From Altererythrobacter sp. (GTDB lineage: Bacteria; Pseudomonadota; Alphaproteobacteria; Sphingomonadales; Sphingomonadaceae): DNA of 64,000 nt. A program made the translations under genes and the position numbers. The notes under the pieces were generated by a model. That model made no database searches. It saw only the letters and a program-made list of their open reading frames with translations, and was not told the DNA's origin. The DNA is taken from the NCBI GenBank assembly GCA_016793865.1, contig JAEULJ010000007.1, positions 310,001 through 374,000 of the forward strand, in the 5' to 3' direction. This document shows positions 9,579 to 21,091 of this stretch, in pieces; position 1 is the stretch's first letter, and each line of letters opens with the position of its first letter.

Positions 9579-12500
9579 GCGGCGAGGTTCATCCGCTCGC
9601 CGGCGCGCAGCTCGCCGCGGTCGATCCGCGCGACAGCGTGTGGCTCTCCGCATCGGCGGGCACCGGGAAGACCCAGGTGCTTTCCGCGCGCGTGCTGCGG
9701 CTGCTGCTGGAGGATGGGGTCGAGCCTTCCGACATCCTCTGCCTCACCTTCACCAAGGCCGGCGCCGCCGAAATGGCCGTGCGCGTGAACGAGGTGCTGG
9801 CGCGCTGGGTACGGATGGACGACATCCGGTTGCAGGGCGAGCTGGAGAACCTTGGCGCCCGCTTCGATCCGGCCACCCGCGACCGCGCCCGATCGCTGTT
9901 CGCCCGCGTGCTCGATTGCCCGGGCGGGGGCTTGCGCATCGACACCATCCACGCCTTTGCGCAGTGGCTGCTGAGCGCCTTTCCCGGGGAGGCGGGCATC
10001 CTCCCCGGGACCAGGGCGATGGAGGATCGCGACCGGATATTGCTGCGGGACAAGGTTCTGGGGGAACTCATCGCCAGCGGCGATCCCACGCTTACCGCGA
10101 TCCGCGCAATGAGCCGGCGCAAGGGGCCCGATGGTGTGCGTAACTGGCTTATGCGCTGCGCCGCCGCGCTGGAGCTTTGGGAAGGACCGGCGGCGTGGAA
10201 GCCGCCGATGCGGGAACGGGTGTGCCGACTGCTTGGCCTGAGCTCAGACGAGAATGAGGAAACTCTCGCAAGCCTCTGCATAGATGAAACTTTCCCTGTC
10301 GATGCGCTGGCCTCGCTCATCGCCGCCAACCGCGCCTGGGGCAGCAAGAGCGGAACCGAGACGGCTGATTTCCTCGAGCGTTGGCTTGGCCTCCCGGCAA
10401 GCAACAGGCTGGAGGAGATCGGGGGATTCTTCGGGACGCTGCTGACCAAGGACGGCACTCCAAAATATCTCGTCAATCTCCAGAAGCAGGACGAAGGCTA
10501 TGGCGATCTGGCGCAGGAGGTAATCGCCGCCATCGCCGCCATCCGCGAGCGCCGTGCCCTGATAGCGCTCGCCGACTTTCTCGCGCCGCAGCTCGAGCTC
10601 GGGCGTCGTTTCGCCGAGCTTTGGGCCGAGGCGAAGGTCCGCGAAGGGCTGGTCGATTTCGACGACTTGATCCGCCACGCGGCCGGCCTGTTGAATAACA
10701 GGGCGATGGCGGACTGGATCCGCTACAAGCTCGACCGCCGCTTCGACCACATACTGATCGACGAAGCGCAGGACACCAACGAGGCGCAATGGCGCATCAT
10801 CGACGCGCTGACGGATGACTTCTTCAGTGGCGAGGGCGCGCATGGCTCGCGCATCCGCACGATATTCACGGTGGGCGACACCAAGCAGGCGATCTTCGGC
10901 TTCCAGGGCACCAGCCCACGCAACTTCATGGCGGCGCGCGACAGGGTGGCGAGCAGGATGCGCGGACTGGCTGGCGAGGCACGGGGCGGGCCGGAGCCCC
11001 ATGTGCTGCGCGATCTCGACCTTGGCCAGTCGTTCCGCACAGCCGACATGGTGCTGCGCTTCGTCGACCGCGCGATCGACGAAATCGGACCGGAGCGCTT
11101 TGGCATCGACCAGGCACCGCGCCATGTCGGGCAGGATCGCCCGGGAATGGTTACGCAGTGGGGCCTGGTGATCGACGGTTCCGTGGGCGGCGATGGCGAC
11201 GAGGAGCAGTCCACCTGGCTGGCGAAGCACGATCGGATGCTTGCCGACCGCATCGCCCGCCAGGTGAAGCGCTGGATGGACGACGGTTTCCCGCTGGTGA
11301 AGGGCAGGAACCCGCGCCGGGCCGGGCCGGGCGATGTCATGGTGCTGGTGAGGAAGCGCCGCGAGCTTGCCGCGCTGATCGTGGCCCGGCTCTACGCGCA
11401 TGGCGTACCGGTGGCGGGTGTGGACCGCCTGCGGCTGGGCGCGCCGCTGGCGGTGCAGGATCTGATGGCGGCGCTGCGCTTCGCGGTGCAGCCGCTCGAC
11501 GATCTGACACTCGCCTCCCTGCTGGTTTCCCCGCTCGGTGGCTGGACGCAGGAGCAACTGCTGGAGCACGGCTATCGCGGTGAAAGCCGCAAGCCGCTGT
11601 GGCATCACCTGCGCGACAATCCCGATGCTTTCGTTGCGGCGACGGTCGAAACCCTGCGCCAGATCCTGCGCCGTGCCGATTTCGACAGCCCGCAGGCGCT
11701 GCTGCACTGGATGCTGACCGGGCCGATGGACGGGCGTCGGCAACTGGTCGCGCGGCTCGGGCGCGAGGCCAATGATCCCATCGACGAATTGCTCAATGCA
11801 GCCAATGTCTTCGCCGGCGCGCACGTTGCCAGCCTACAGGGCTTCATCCACTGGTTCGATGCGGGTGAGGGCGAGTTGAAACGCGAGGCCGGTGCCGTCC
11901 GCGACCAGGTGCGGGTGATGACGGTCCACGGCGCGAAGGGCCTCCAGGCGCCCATCGTGATCCTGGCCGACACCGCGATCGCTCCCGACACTCCCGACGA
12001 GCTCGAGCTCGCCGAGATCGGGGTGGACGGTGCGCGGGGCCCGGCGGTGCCGCTGCCGGCGCTCGCGAAGGACGATCGCGCGGGTCCGGTGGCGCGCGCG
12101 CATGATGCGGCCGCTGCCGAGCTGATGGAGGAGCACTGGCGGTTGCTCTATGTCGCCATGACCCGCTCCGAGGAGGCGCTGTTCATCGCCGGATCGCTTG
12201 GCGTGCGCGACGCCGGCAAGGGGGTGGCGCATGACGACAGCTGGTATGCGCGCCTGCGACCGCTGTTCGAGGGAGAACCGCAGGACGACGAGATCTGGGG
12301 CGTGCGACGGGAATGGGGGGCGCTCGCGCCATTGCCGCCGGCCGCCGCGATGGAGGGCCAGGCGGCGGATGATCTGCCGAAGTGGGTCGAGCGCCCGGCA
12401 CCCGACGAGCCTCGCCCGCCTCGCCCGCTCGCACCCTCGGGACTGGGCGAGACCGAGGGCAGCGAACCGCCGCTGCCGCCGCAGGTCACCGCGGCCGCCG

Positions 12501-13033
12501 CGCGGCGCGGGGTGCTGATCCATGCGCTGCTGGAACGCCTTCCCGCTCTCGCCCCCGATGAGCGCGAGAGCAGGGCGGCCCGCTGGCTGGAACGCCAGGC
12601 CGCAGATCTGCCGGAGGAGGACCGCGCCGAATTGCTTGCCCGCTCGCTGGCGGTGATCGCGGAACCCGCATTTGCCGCCGTGTTTGGCCCCCAGGCGCTC
12701 GCCGAAGTGCCGCTCGCTGCCACCGTGGCGGGTCAGGTGATCGCCGGCACCGCCGATCGCCTCGTCGTCACGCAGGATCGGGTGGCGGTGCTGGATTTCA
12801 AGACCGCGCGCCGCCCACCTGCCGGGCTGGACGAGGTGCCCGAGGCGACGTTGCGACAGATGGCGGCCTATGTCGCCGCCCTGGAGGCGATCTACCCCGG
12901 CCGCGCGGTAAGCGCTGCCGTGCTCTATACCCAGACCCCGCATCTGATCGCCTTGCCGCCGGAGCTGATGGCGGCCTACAAGGCGCGCTTCGACGCGGGG
13001 CAGGAAAGCTTTGTCCCGCCGCCGGTTGATTGA
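9575..13033 (+). CDS. addA: AddA subunit of the AddAB helicase-nuclease
   Basis: UvrD-family (SF1A) helicase with a C-terminal RecB-type nuclease, about 1,152 residues. Visible motifs are Walker A SASAGTGKTQVL near residues 24-35, motif Ia LTFTKAGAAEMA, motif II IDEAQDTNEAQW, motif III GDTKQAIFGF, motif V MTVHGAKGL and motif VI LLYVAMTRSEEAL. The nuclease part near the end has GTADRLV and VLDFKTAR. ATG 9575 overlaps the addB stop. An earlier in-frame ATG at 9545 is inside addB and less likely. Confidence 0.96.
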   Translation: MSGEVHPLAGAQLAAVDPRDSVWLSASAGTGKTQVLSARVLRLLLEDGVEPSDILCLTFTKAGAAEMAVRVNEVLARWVRMDDIRLQGELENLGARFDPATRDRARSLFARVLDCPGGGLRIDTIHAFAQWLLSAFPGEAGILPGTRAMEDRDRILLRDKVLGELIASGDPTLTAIRAMSRRKGPDGVRNWLMRCAAALELWEGPAAWKPPMRERVCRLLGLSSDENEETLASLCIDETFPVDALASLIAANRAWGSKSGTETADFLERWLGLPASNRLEEIGGFFGTLLTKDGTPKYLVNLQKQDEGYGDLAQEVIAAIAAIRERRALIALADFLAPQLELGRRFAELWAEAKVREGLVDFDDLIRHAAGLLNNRAMADWIRYKLDRRFDHILIDEAQDTNEAQWRIIDALTDDFFSGEGAHGSRIRTIFTVGDTKQAIFGFQGTSPRNFMAARDRVASRMRGLAGEARGGPEPHVLRDLDLGQSFRTADMVLRFVDRAIDEIGPERFGIDQAPRHVGQDRPGMVTQWGLVIDGSVGGDGDEEQSTWLAKHDRMLADRIARQVKRWMDDGFPLVKGRNPRRAGPGDVMVLVRKRRELAALIVARLYAHGVPVAGVDRLRLGAPLAVQDLMAALRFAVQPLDDLTLASLLVSPLGGWTQEQLLEHGYRGESRKPLWHHLRDNPDAFVAATVETLRQILRRADFDSPQALLHWMLTGPMDGRRQLVARLGREANDPIDELLNAANVFAGAHVASLQGFIHWFDAGEGELKREAGAVRDQVRVMTVHGAKGLQAPIVILADTAIAPDTPDELELAEIGVDGARGPAVPLPALAKDDRAGPVARAHDAAAAELMEEHWRLLYVAMTRSEEALFIAGSLGVRDAGKGVAHDDSWYARLRPLFEGEPQDDEIWGVRREWGALAPLPPAAAMEGQAADDLPKWVERPAPDEPRPPRPLAPSGLGETEGSEPPLPPQVTAAAARRGVLIHALLERLPALAPDERESRAARWLERQAADLPEEDRAELLARSLAVIAEPAFAAVFGPQALAEVPLAATVAGQVIAGTADRLVVTQDRVAVLDFKTARRPPAGLDEVPEATLRQMAAYVAALEAIYPGRAVSAAVLYTQTPHLIALPPELMAAYKARFDAGQESFVPPPVD

Positions 13034-13079
13034 CCACGCGGGCGCCCCATTTCGGCGGCAGCTTAACAGGAGAATGTGC

Positions 13080-13400
13080 ATGGCCACCGTTGCCGTCACC
13101 GATGCCAGCTTCCAGTCCGACGTGCTCGACGCGGACAAGCCCGTGCTCGTCGATTTCTGGGCCGACTGGTGCGGACCATGCAAGATGATCGCCCCGGCGC
13201 TGGAGGAATTGAGCGACGAGCTGGCCGACCGCGTCACTATCGCCAAGATGGACATCATGGAAAACCCCGACGTGCCCGCGCGGATGGGCGTGCAGTCGAT
13301 CCCTTATCTGGTGCTGTTCAAGGACGGCCAGGTGGTGGCCAATATGCGTGGCGCGGCCCCCAAGGGGCAGCTCAAGAGCTGGCTGGAGGGCGCGCTCTAG
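13080..13400 (+). CDS. trxA: Thioredoxin
   Basis: 106-residue thioredoxin, the general cytosolic disulfide reductant. The active site WADWCGPCK is near residues 28-36, and the conserved cis-proline loop SIPYL follows. ATG 13080 has AGGAGA about 7 bases upstream; the nearby in-frame ATG at 13074 sits too close to that site. It is on the same strand as addA, 46 bases downstream, and its stop overlaps the stop of the convergent phosphatase gene. Confidence 0.97.
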   Translation: MATVAVTDASFQSDVLDADKPVLVDFWADWCGPCKMIAPALEELSDELADRVTIAKMDIMENPDVPARMGVQSIPYLVLFKDGQVVANMRGAAPKGQLKSWLEGAL

Positions 13401-14203
13401 GCCAAGCTGGCGCACCGGGCCGCGAGTTCGTCCCACAGCCGCGGGCTGGCGGCCGCGAGGAGGCCCGTGCGCCCGGTCTCGTCGACCCGGTACGGCGATC
13501 CGTCAGGCCTCGCCGCTTTGCCGCCCGCCTCGTTGAGCCACAGCACGCCCGCCGCATGGTCCCAGGCGAGGGTGCGGTTAAATATCGAGACGTCGTTCGC
13601 GCCCAGTGCCAGCCGCGGATATTGCTCCGCGGCGCAGCGAGGCGTGTCCACCACGCGGTAATGCGGCGCGACATGGGCCGTGACCGCAACGCGCTCGGCG
13701 GGATCCATGAAGATCGTGGAGATGGCGGCGACCGGCGGCGTCTCGCCGCTCGTCCGGGCGGTAACGCGTTCGCCCGAGATGAAGGCGCCCCTGCCGCGAT
13801 GGGCCACGCACAGGCGTTCGGTCAGCACATCGTAGATCCATCCGGTGTGCGCTTCTCCGCCCGATGCCATTGCGATCAGGATTCCGAACGGCGGTCTGCA
13901 GTGTGCGAAATTATGCGTGCCGTCGATCGGGTCGACGATCCAGCAATCCCCCGCGAGGCGGGCCAGCACCGACGGGTCCGCGAAGGCGGCTTCCTCGCCC
14001 ACCACCGGGAGGCCGGGGATTAGCTTCGACAGCTCTTCGACCAGTTGTTCCTCGGCCTCGCGATCGGCCACGGTGACGAGGTCGTCGTCGGCCTTCTCGA
14101 TGATTTCATGCGCGGCCAGCGCCCTGTAGCGCGGCAGGATGGTTTCCCGCCCGACGCGGTGCAGCAATGCCTCCATCGCCGCATGGAGGCCATCCGGCGT
14201 CAC
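13397..14203 (-). CDS. Inositol monophosphatase family protein
   Basis: Mg-dependent phosphatase of the IMPase fold, about 268 residues. The metal site is visible as GEEAAF and WIVDPIDGTHNF, and the second family motif as LAWDHAAGVLWLNEAGG. Substrates in this family range from inositol phosphate and histidinol phosphate to PAP, so the exact activity is not decided by sequence. I chose GTG at 14203 because it overlaps the argJ stop (GTGA), suggesting a coupled argJ-phosphatase operon. The second IMPase in the window (suhB, 56730-57548) is the better SuhB candidate. Confidence 0.85.
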   Translation of the reverse strand: MTPDGLHAAMEALLHRVGRETILPRYRALAAHEIIEKADDDLVTVADREAEEQLVEELSKLIPGLPVVGEEAAFADPSVLARLAGDCWIVDPIDGTHNFAHCRPPFGILIAMASGGEAHTGWIYDVLTERLCVAHRGRGAFISGERVTARTSGETPPVAAISTIFMDPAERVAVTAHVAPHYRVVDTPRCAAEQYPRLALGANDVSIFNRTLAWDHAAGVLWLNEAGGKAARPDGSPYRVDETGRTGLLAAASPRLWDELAARCASLA

Positions 14204-15423
14204 GAGCGATAGTCGGCGTTGATGCTGATGTAGCCGTGCGTCAGGTCGCAGGTCCACACGGTGGCGCGTCCGTCGGCAAGCCCGAGATCGATCTCGAGCG
14301 TGACCTCCTCGCCCTTAAGGTGCGCGGCGACAGGCGCTTCGTCATAGTTCGCGAGCGGCATCCCCTCGCGCGCGGCCCATATCCCGCCGAAGCCGATCGA
14401 GAGCCGATCGCGGTCGGCGGGTTCGCCTGCCTTGCCCACCGCCATCACCACGCGGCCCCAGTTGGCGTCTTCTCCGGCGATCGCGGTCTTCACCAGTGGT
14501 GAATTGGCCACCACGAGACCGATGCGGCGCGCGCTCTCGTCGCTTTCGGCCCCGGTCACGCTGACGGTGATGAACTTGCGCGCACCTTCGCCGTCACGCA
14601 CCACGAGCTGCGCGAGATCGAGGCATAGCTGTCGCAGCGCGGCGTAGAAGGCATCGGCGCCGGGGCTCTCCCAGCCTTCGAGCGGAGCATTGCCCGCCTT
14701 GCCCGTCGCCAGCAGCAGCACCGTGTCGCTGGTCGATGTGTCCCCGTCCACGGTTATGCAGGAGAAGCTCTCCTGATTGGCCTTGGACAGCATTTCCTGG
14801 AGGAATGCGGGGGCCACTGCGGCGTCGGTTGCGATATAGCCGAGCATGGTGGCCATGTCGGGCGCGATCATGCCGCTGCCCTTGATGATCCCCGCGAGTT
14901 CGACGCGCGTGCTGCCAAGCATCGCCGAGGCACCGGACCCTTTCGGAAAGGTATCGGTTGTTCCGATGGTTAAGGCCGCTTCTTCCCACGATGTCGCAGG
15001 TGCGGACAGCGCGGCCGCCACCCCCGCGCGGGCCTTGTCCTGGGGCAAGGGCACGCCGATCACGCCGGTGCTGGAGACGAAGACGTCGCTGGGTGCGCAG
15101 CCGAGATGAGCTGCCACCTGCGCCATGATCGCCTCCACCGCGTCACGCCCGCGATAGCCCGTGAAGGCATTGGAGTTGCCCGCGTTCACCACCACCGCCC
15201 GGGCGCGGCCGAGCCGCACCTGTTTGCGGCCCATCTCGACCTCGCTCGAGCAGCAGACGTTGCGGGTGAAAACACCCGCCACGGTAGTCCCCTCGACCAG
15301 TTCGATCAGCGTGAGATCGGCCCGGTCCCAAGTCTTGTAGTGCGCGCGCGCGACGCGCAAGGTGACACCCCCGATCGGGGTTAGGGGCGGAAAGGGGCGG
15401 GTGAGGGGCGAGCGATCGGTCAT
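14200..15423 (-). CDS. argJ: Bifunctional glutamate N-acetyltransferase / amino-acid acetyltransferase
   Basis: 407-residue ArgJ. It transfers acetyl from N-acetylornithine to glutamate (cyclic arginine pathway) and may also acetylate glutamate with acetyl-CoA. The proprotein cleaves itself at the conserved Ala-Thr bond within [14 protein letters not shown], making Thr192 the nucleophile of the beta chain. The sequence is complete, with [10 protein letters not shown] and the C-terminal tail [10 protein letters not shown] also present. In many alphaproteobacteria a parvulin gene separates argJ and secA; none is present here. The 5' end faces a divergent small exported-protein gene across about 100 bases. 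Confidence 0.96.
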   Translation of the reverse strand: MTDRSPLTRPFPPLTPIGGVTLRVARAHYKTWDRADLTLIELVEGTTVAGVFTRNVCCSSEVEMGRKQVRLGRARAVVVNAGNSNAFTGYRGRDAVEAIMAQVAAHLGCAPSDVFVSSTGVIGVPLPQDKARAGVAAALSAPATSWEEAALTIGTTDTFPKGSGASAMLGSTRVELAGIIKGSGMIAPDMATMLGYIATDAAVAPAFLQEMLSKANQESFSCITVDGDTSTSDTVLLLATGKAGNAPLEGWESPGADAFYAALRQLCLDLAQLVVRDGEGARKFITVSVTGAESDESARRIGLVVANSPLVKTAIAGEDANWGRVVMAVGKAGEPADRDRLSIGFGGIWAAREGMPLANYDEAPVAAHLKGEEVTLEIDLGLADGRATVWTCDLTHGYISINADYRS

Positions 15424-15527
15424 CGGTGCGCTGCACTAACTTGCCCCATCCGCACCCACAACGTGCTTTTGGGGCGCTATTGGCGGTGGATTTTTAAGGC
15501 TTGCGGCACTATGTGCGCCCACGCGCC

Positions 15528-15797
15528 ATGATCCGCAAACTGCTCGCCTGCCTTGCCCTGCTTACCGGCCTTGCTGCCGCGGGCGCGCCCGTGCAGGCTG
15601 AGATGGCGAGCGCGCTGGCCGCACATTGCGAGGCGCGCGCCGCCGCACCGGCCGTCAGTGGCGGCACGGCCGCACTGGTTCGGGTGGAGCTGGCGCGTAG
15701 GCCGCAGGCGGCCTTCGCCGCCTCGCCCGAGCCGCTGGGCGACACTCGCGCCCCGCAGCCGGCGGTCCGCCTGGGGTGCGACCGCGCCCGCGAATAG
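15528..15797 (+). CDS. Small exported protein of unknown function upstream of secA
   Basis: 89 residues with a clear signal peptide (MIRKLLACLALLTGLAAAG, probable cleavage after VQA near residue 22). The mature part is a short Ala/Arg-rich segment with two cysteines. No family is recognised. ATG 15528 is preferred because it immediately precedes the charged-hydrophobic signal sequence; an upstream in-frame GTG or ATG would add an arginine-rich leader. It lies between divergent argJ and secA. Confidence 0.55.
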   Translation: MIRKLLACLALLTGLAAAGAPVQAEMASALAAHCEARAAAPAVSGGTAALVRVELARRPQAAFAASPEPLGDTRAPQPAVRLGCDRARE

Positions 15798-15889
15798 CGC
15801 GCCGACCAGCTTTTTCCTGACCCTTGGCCCGGGGCGCAGCAGCGCGTCCGGGCACGATCCCGACAGAATTCACGCGAAAGTCACGCCCG

Positions 15890-18640
<2,751 letters not shown>

Positions 18641-18722
18641 CCTGGCCGAGCCCTGTCCCAGCCTATCGCGCCCGGAGGCGGGCGGGACTTGCCCACGCCG
18701 GTCAGTGCGACAGGGTTAGGCT

Positions 18723-19457
18723 GTGATCTGGCTTGCCGCCGCCTTTCTCGCCACGGCGCTGCTGTACGCCAGCGTCGGTTATGGCGGCGGGTCTGGCTAC
18801 AGCGCGCTGCTGGCGCTGAGCGGCGTGGATTACCGGCTGCTGCCCGCCATCGCGCTTGCGTGCAATATCTTGGTGGTGACCGGCGGCTCGATCCGCTTCG
18901 CCCGCGCCGGCATCACCCCCTGGCGCGGCGCGGCGACGCTCACCGCCATCGCGGCGCCTGCGGCCTTTCTCGGCGGACTGACTCCGATCGGCAGATCGGC
19001 GTTCCTTGCCTTGCTGGGTGCGAGCCTGGTGCTGACAGCGTTGACGATGCTGGTCCCTGTGACCTCGCGCGAAGGCGAGCCGTCGCGGGCGGGGCGGTGG
19101 ATGCCGCTGGCGGCCGCGCCAATCGGCTATCTGGCGGGGCTGGCGGGCATCGGTGGCGGCATCTTCCTTGCCCCGCTGTTGCACCTCGCGCGCTGGAACT
19201 CGGCGCGTGCCGTCGCCGCGACCGCCAGCCTGTTCATTCTGGTCAACTCGCTTTTCGGGCTGGCTGGTCAGCTTCTCAAGGGCGGCCCGGACCGTCTTGT
19301 CAGCGCGGTGTCGCTTGGCCTCCCGTTATTGATCGCGGTCGCCATCGGCGGGCAGATCGGAAGCCTGTTTGCCGCGCGCTTGTTGCCGGCGGTCTGGATC
19401 CGCTGGCTGACGGCGGCGCTGACCCTCTGGGTGGGCGTGCGACTGCTCACGGGATGA
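18723..19457 (+). CDS. TauE/SafE-family membrane permease
   Basis: 244-residue hydrophobic inner-membrane protein with about seven to eight predicted membrane spans. It carries the repeated family elements GYGGGSGYSALLAL near the N-terminus and AGLAGIGGGIFLAPLL in the second half, the duplicated TauE/SafE signature. Members export sulfite, sulfoacetate or other small anions; the substrate here cannot be inferred. It starts at GTG 18723, about 80 bases after secA on the same strand. Confidence 0.88.
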   Translation: MIWLAAAFLATALLYASVGYGGGSGYSALLALSGVDYRLLPAIALACNILVVTGGSIRFARAGITPWRGAATLTAIAAPAAFLGGLTPIGRSAFLALLGASLVLTALTMLVPVTSREGEPSRAGRWMPLAAAPIGYLAGLAGIGGGIFLAPLLHLARWNSARAVAATASLFILVNSLFGLAGQLLKGGPDRLVSAVSLGLPLLIAVAIGGQIGSLFAARLLPAVWIRWLTAALTLWVGVRLLTG

Positions 19458-19534
19458 AGGCGAAATTCGCGCTGCTCGCGGCTTGCCAAACGCGATGGCC
19501 CTTCATATAGGCGCACCCCTGCCGATCCGGCTGC

Positions 19535-19609
19535 TCCCCGATAGCTCAGCGGTAGAGTAGGTGACTGTTAATCACTTGGTCGTTGGTTCGAATCCAACTC
19601 GGGGAGCCA
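19535..19609 (+). tRNA. tRNA-Asn (GTT)
   Basis: 75 nt including an encoded CCA. Acceptor arms TCCCCGA and TCGGGGA pair, the anticodon loop is CTGTTAA giving GTT, and the T-loop is GTTCGAATC. The 3' half overlaps the end of the opposite-strand HxlR reading frame. Confidence 0.96.
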
Positions 19610-20018
19610 TTTCGGCACGTAGCGGCGCGGTGCTCGGCCCCGGTGTCTCCACGGCCACTCTTCCTTCGTCATAGCTCCGCTGCGCGGCCAGGACGGCGTC
19701 CATGTTACGCTCTGCCCAATGGACGAGCGTCGATACGGTTTCGGTAAGGGTGCGGCCGAGGGGCGTTAGGGCATATTCGACAGTCACCGGGACGGTCGCG
19801 AACACCGCGCGCGAAATCAATCCGTCTCGTTCCAGCTTCTTCAACGTCTGCGACAGGACCTTCTGCGAGATGCCCTTGATGGCGCGGCGGATATGGTTGA
19901 ACCGAACCGGTCCGTCTTGCAGCCGGTCGAGGATCAGCACCGCCCATTTGTCGGCTACCCGGTCGAGCACGAGGCGGGTCGGACAGCGGTCCTCATAGAC
20001 GTCATAATCGTGTTGCAT
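19572..20018 (-). CDS. HxlR-family winged-helix transcriptional regulator
   Basis: Product of 148 residues if started at ATG 20018; an in-frame ATG at 20042 would give 156. The family core is clear: YEDRCPTRLVLDRVADKWAV, then IKGISQKVLSQTLKKLERDG and YALTPLGRTL. HxlR proteins are DNA-binding regulators, often redox- or aldehyde-responsive through a conserved N-terminal cysteine, here the Cys in EDRCPTR. Oddly, no stop occurs before the frame enters tRNA-Asn on the other strand, so the last residues (RVGFEPTTK) are translated tRNA complement. It is divergent from an NmrA-like gene that it probably regulates. Confidence 0.87.
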   Translation of the reverse strand: MQHDYDVYEDRCPTRLVLDRVADKWAVLILDRLQDGPVRFNHIRRAIKGISQKVLSQTLKKLERDGLISRAVFATVPVTVEYALTPLGRTLTETVSTLVHWAERNMDAVLAAQRSYDEGRVAVETPGPSTAPLRAEMAPRVGFEPTTK

Positions 20019-20125
20019 TGTCGTTATCGCTTGTTGCCCCATGCAGGTTTCCAGCAGGAAACCATGTGACCAGAAGGTGCTCTCTTTCAGATATCCAGAG
20101 CGCATATATATCCAATCATCATCTA

Positions 20126-20140
20126 GTTTCCAAACGAAAC
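20126..20140. promoter_or_regulatory. Candidate HxlR operator in the divergent intergenic region
   Basis: A 15-base palindrome GTTTC-CAAAC-GAAAC lies between the HxlR gene and the NmrA-like gene, 15 bases before the latter's start, in an unusually AT-rich stretch (about 20090-20140). Dyads in such divergent spacers are typical binding sites of HxlR dimers. Assignment is by position and symmetry only. Confidence 0.4.
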
Positions 20141-20154
20141 CAATGGAGATCGAT

Positions 20155-20991
20155 ATGAGCAAGGTTCTGGTTCTGGGCTCGACAGGTACGGTCGGGCGGC
20201 ATGTGGTGGACGGACTTCTGGCGAAGGGCGAGGCGGTCAAGGCCGCCTCGCGCTCGGGCCAGCCGGTCGGCGGCGCGGAAGGCGTCGTGTTCGAGTATGG
20301 CAAGCCGGAGACGGTGGAGGCCGCTTTCGAAGGCGTCGATCGCGCTTACGTGCTGCTCGCGTCGGGATATGTCGATTCCAAGGGGCTGTTGCTGCCCTTG
20401 ATCGAAGCTGCCGCGTCGCGCGGCGTGAAGGTCGTCTTCCAAAGCGTGCTCGGCGTCGACGCCGACGATTCCATCCCCTATCGTCAAGTAGAGATCGCGC
20501 TGGAGAAGTCCGGGACGCCCTACGTCATCCTGCGGCCGAACTGGTTCGCGGACAATTTCCACACCTTCTGGAAGACAGGGATCGATCACGGCCGGATCGA
20601 ACTGCCCGCAGGCGAAGGCAAGTCGAGCTTCATCGATGCCCGTGATATCGCCGCGAGCGCGGTTGCGGCCCTCACGTCATCCGCCTTCGACGGCAACGCA
20701 TTCAACCTGACCGGACCAAAGGCGCATTCCTACTCCGAAGCTGCGGCCATCCTGTCGGATGCCATCGGCAAGCCAATCACCTATCGTGACGTGGACGATG
20801 CCCCGTTCGTAAATATGCTCATCGGGAGCGGGGTTGCGGCTGACTATGCCAACTTCCTGGCGTCGATCTTCCACCCGGTCCGCGAGGGTTGGACGGCGCC
20901 CGTCGCCGGAGATGTCGAGAAGCTGACCGGAAACGCGCCACTCTCGCTCGAGAGCTATGCCGCGGATCATGCAGCGGCGCTGCGGGGCTGA
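20155..20991 (+). CDS. NmrA-like NAD(P)-binding oxidoreductase
   Basis: 278-residue atypical short-chain dehydrogenase. The nucleotide-binding motif LVLGSTGTVGRHVVDGLL (a GxxGxxG type) is at residues 5-22, followed by ASRSG as the expected cofactor-discriminating strand. The middle has LRPNWFADNFHTFW, typical of NmrA/HSCARG and QOR2-type proteins. These act as NAD(P)H sensors or quinone/aldehyde reductases; the substrate is unknown. ATG 20155 has GGAG 6 bases upstream and is preferred to ATG 20143. Divergent HxlR-NmrA pairs are a common redox-stress arrangement. Confidence 0.88.
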   Translation: MSKVLVLGSTGTVGRHVVDGLLAKGEAVKAASRSGQPVGGAEGVVFEYGKPETVEAAFEGVDRAYVLLASGYVDSKGLLLPLIEAAASRGVKVVFQSVLGVDADDSIPYRQVEIALEKSGTPYVILRPNWFADNFHTFWKTGIDHGRIELPAGEGKSSFIDARDIAASAVAALTSSAFDGNAFNLTGPKAHSYSEAAAILSDAIGKPITYRDVDDAPFVNMLIGSGVAADYANFLASIFHPVREGWTAPVAGDVEKLTGNAPLSLESYAADHAAALRG

Positions 20992-21091
20992 AGGCGCCCA
21001 CCGCAACGTGAGCTGCCCATGTGCGTCACCGCCACCTCGATCGCACCATGCGGTCCGGGTGGCGGTTACCAGCCAGCTGCCCGCGGGTGGT

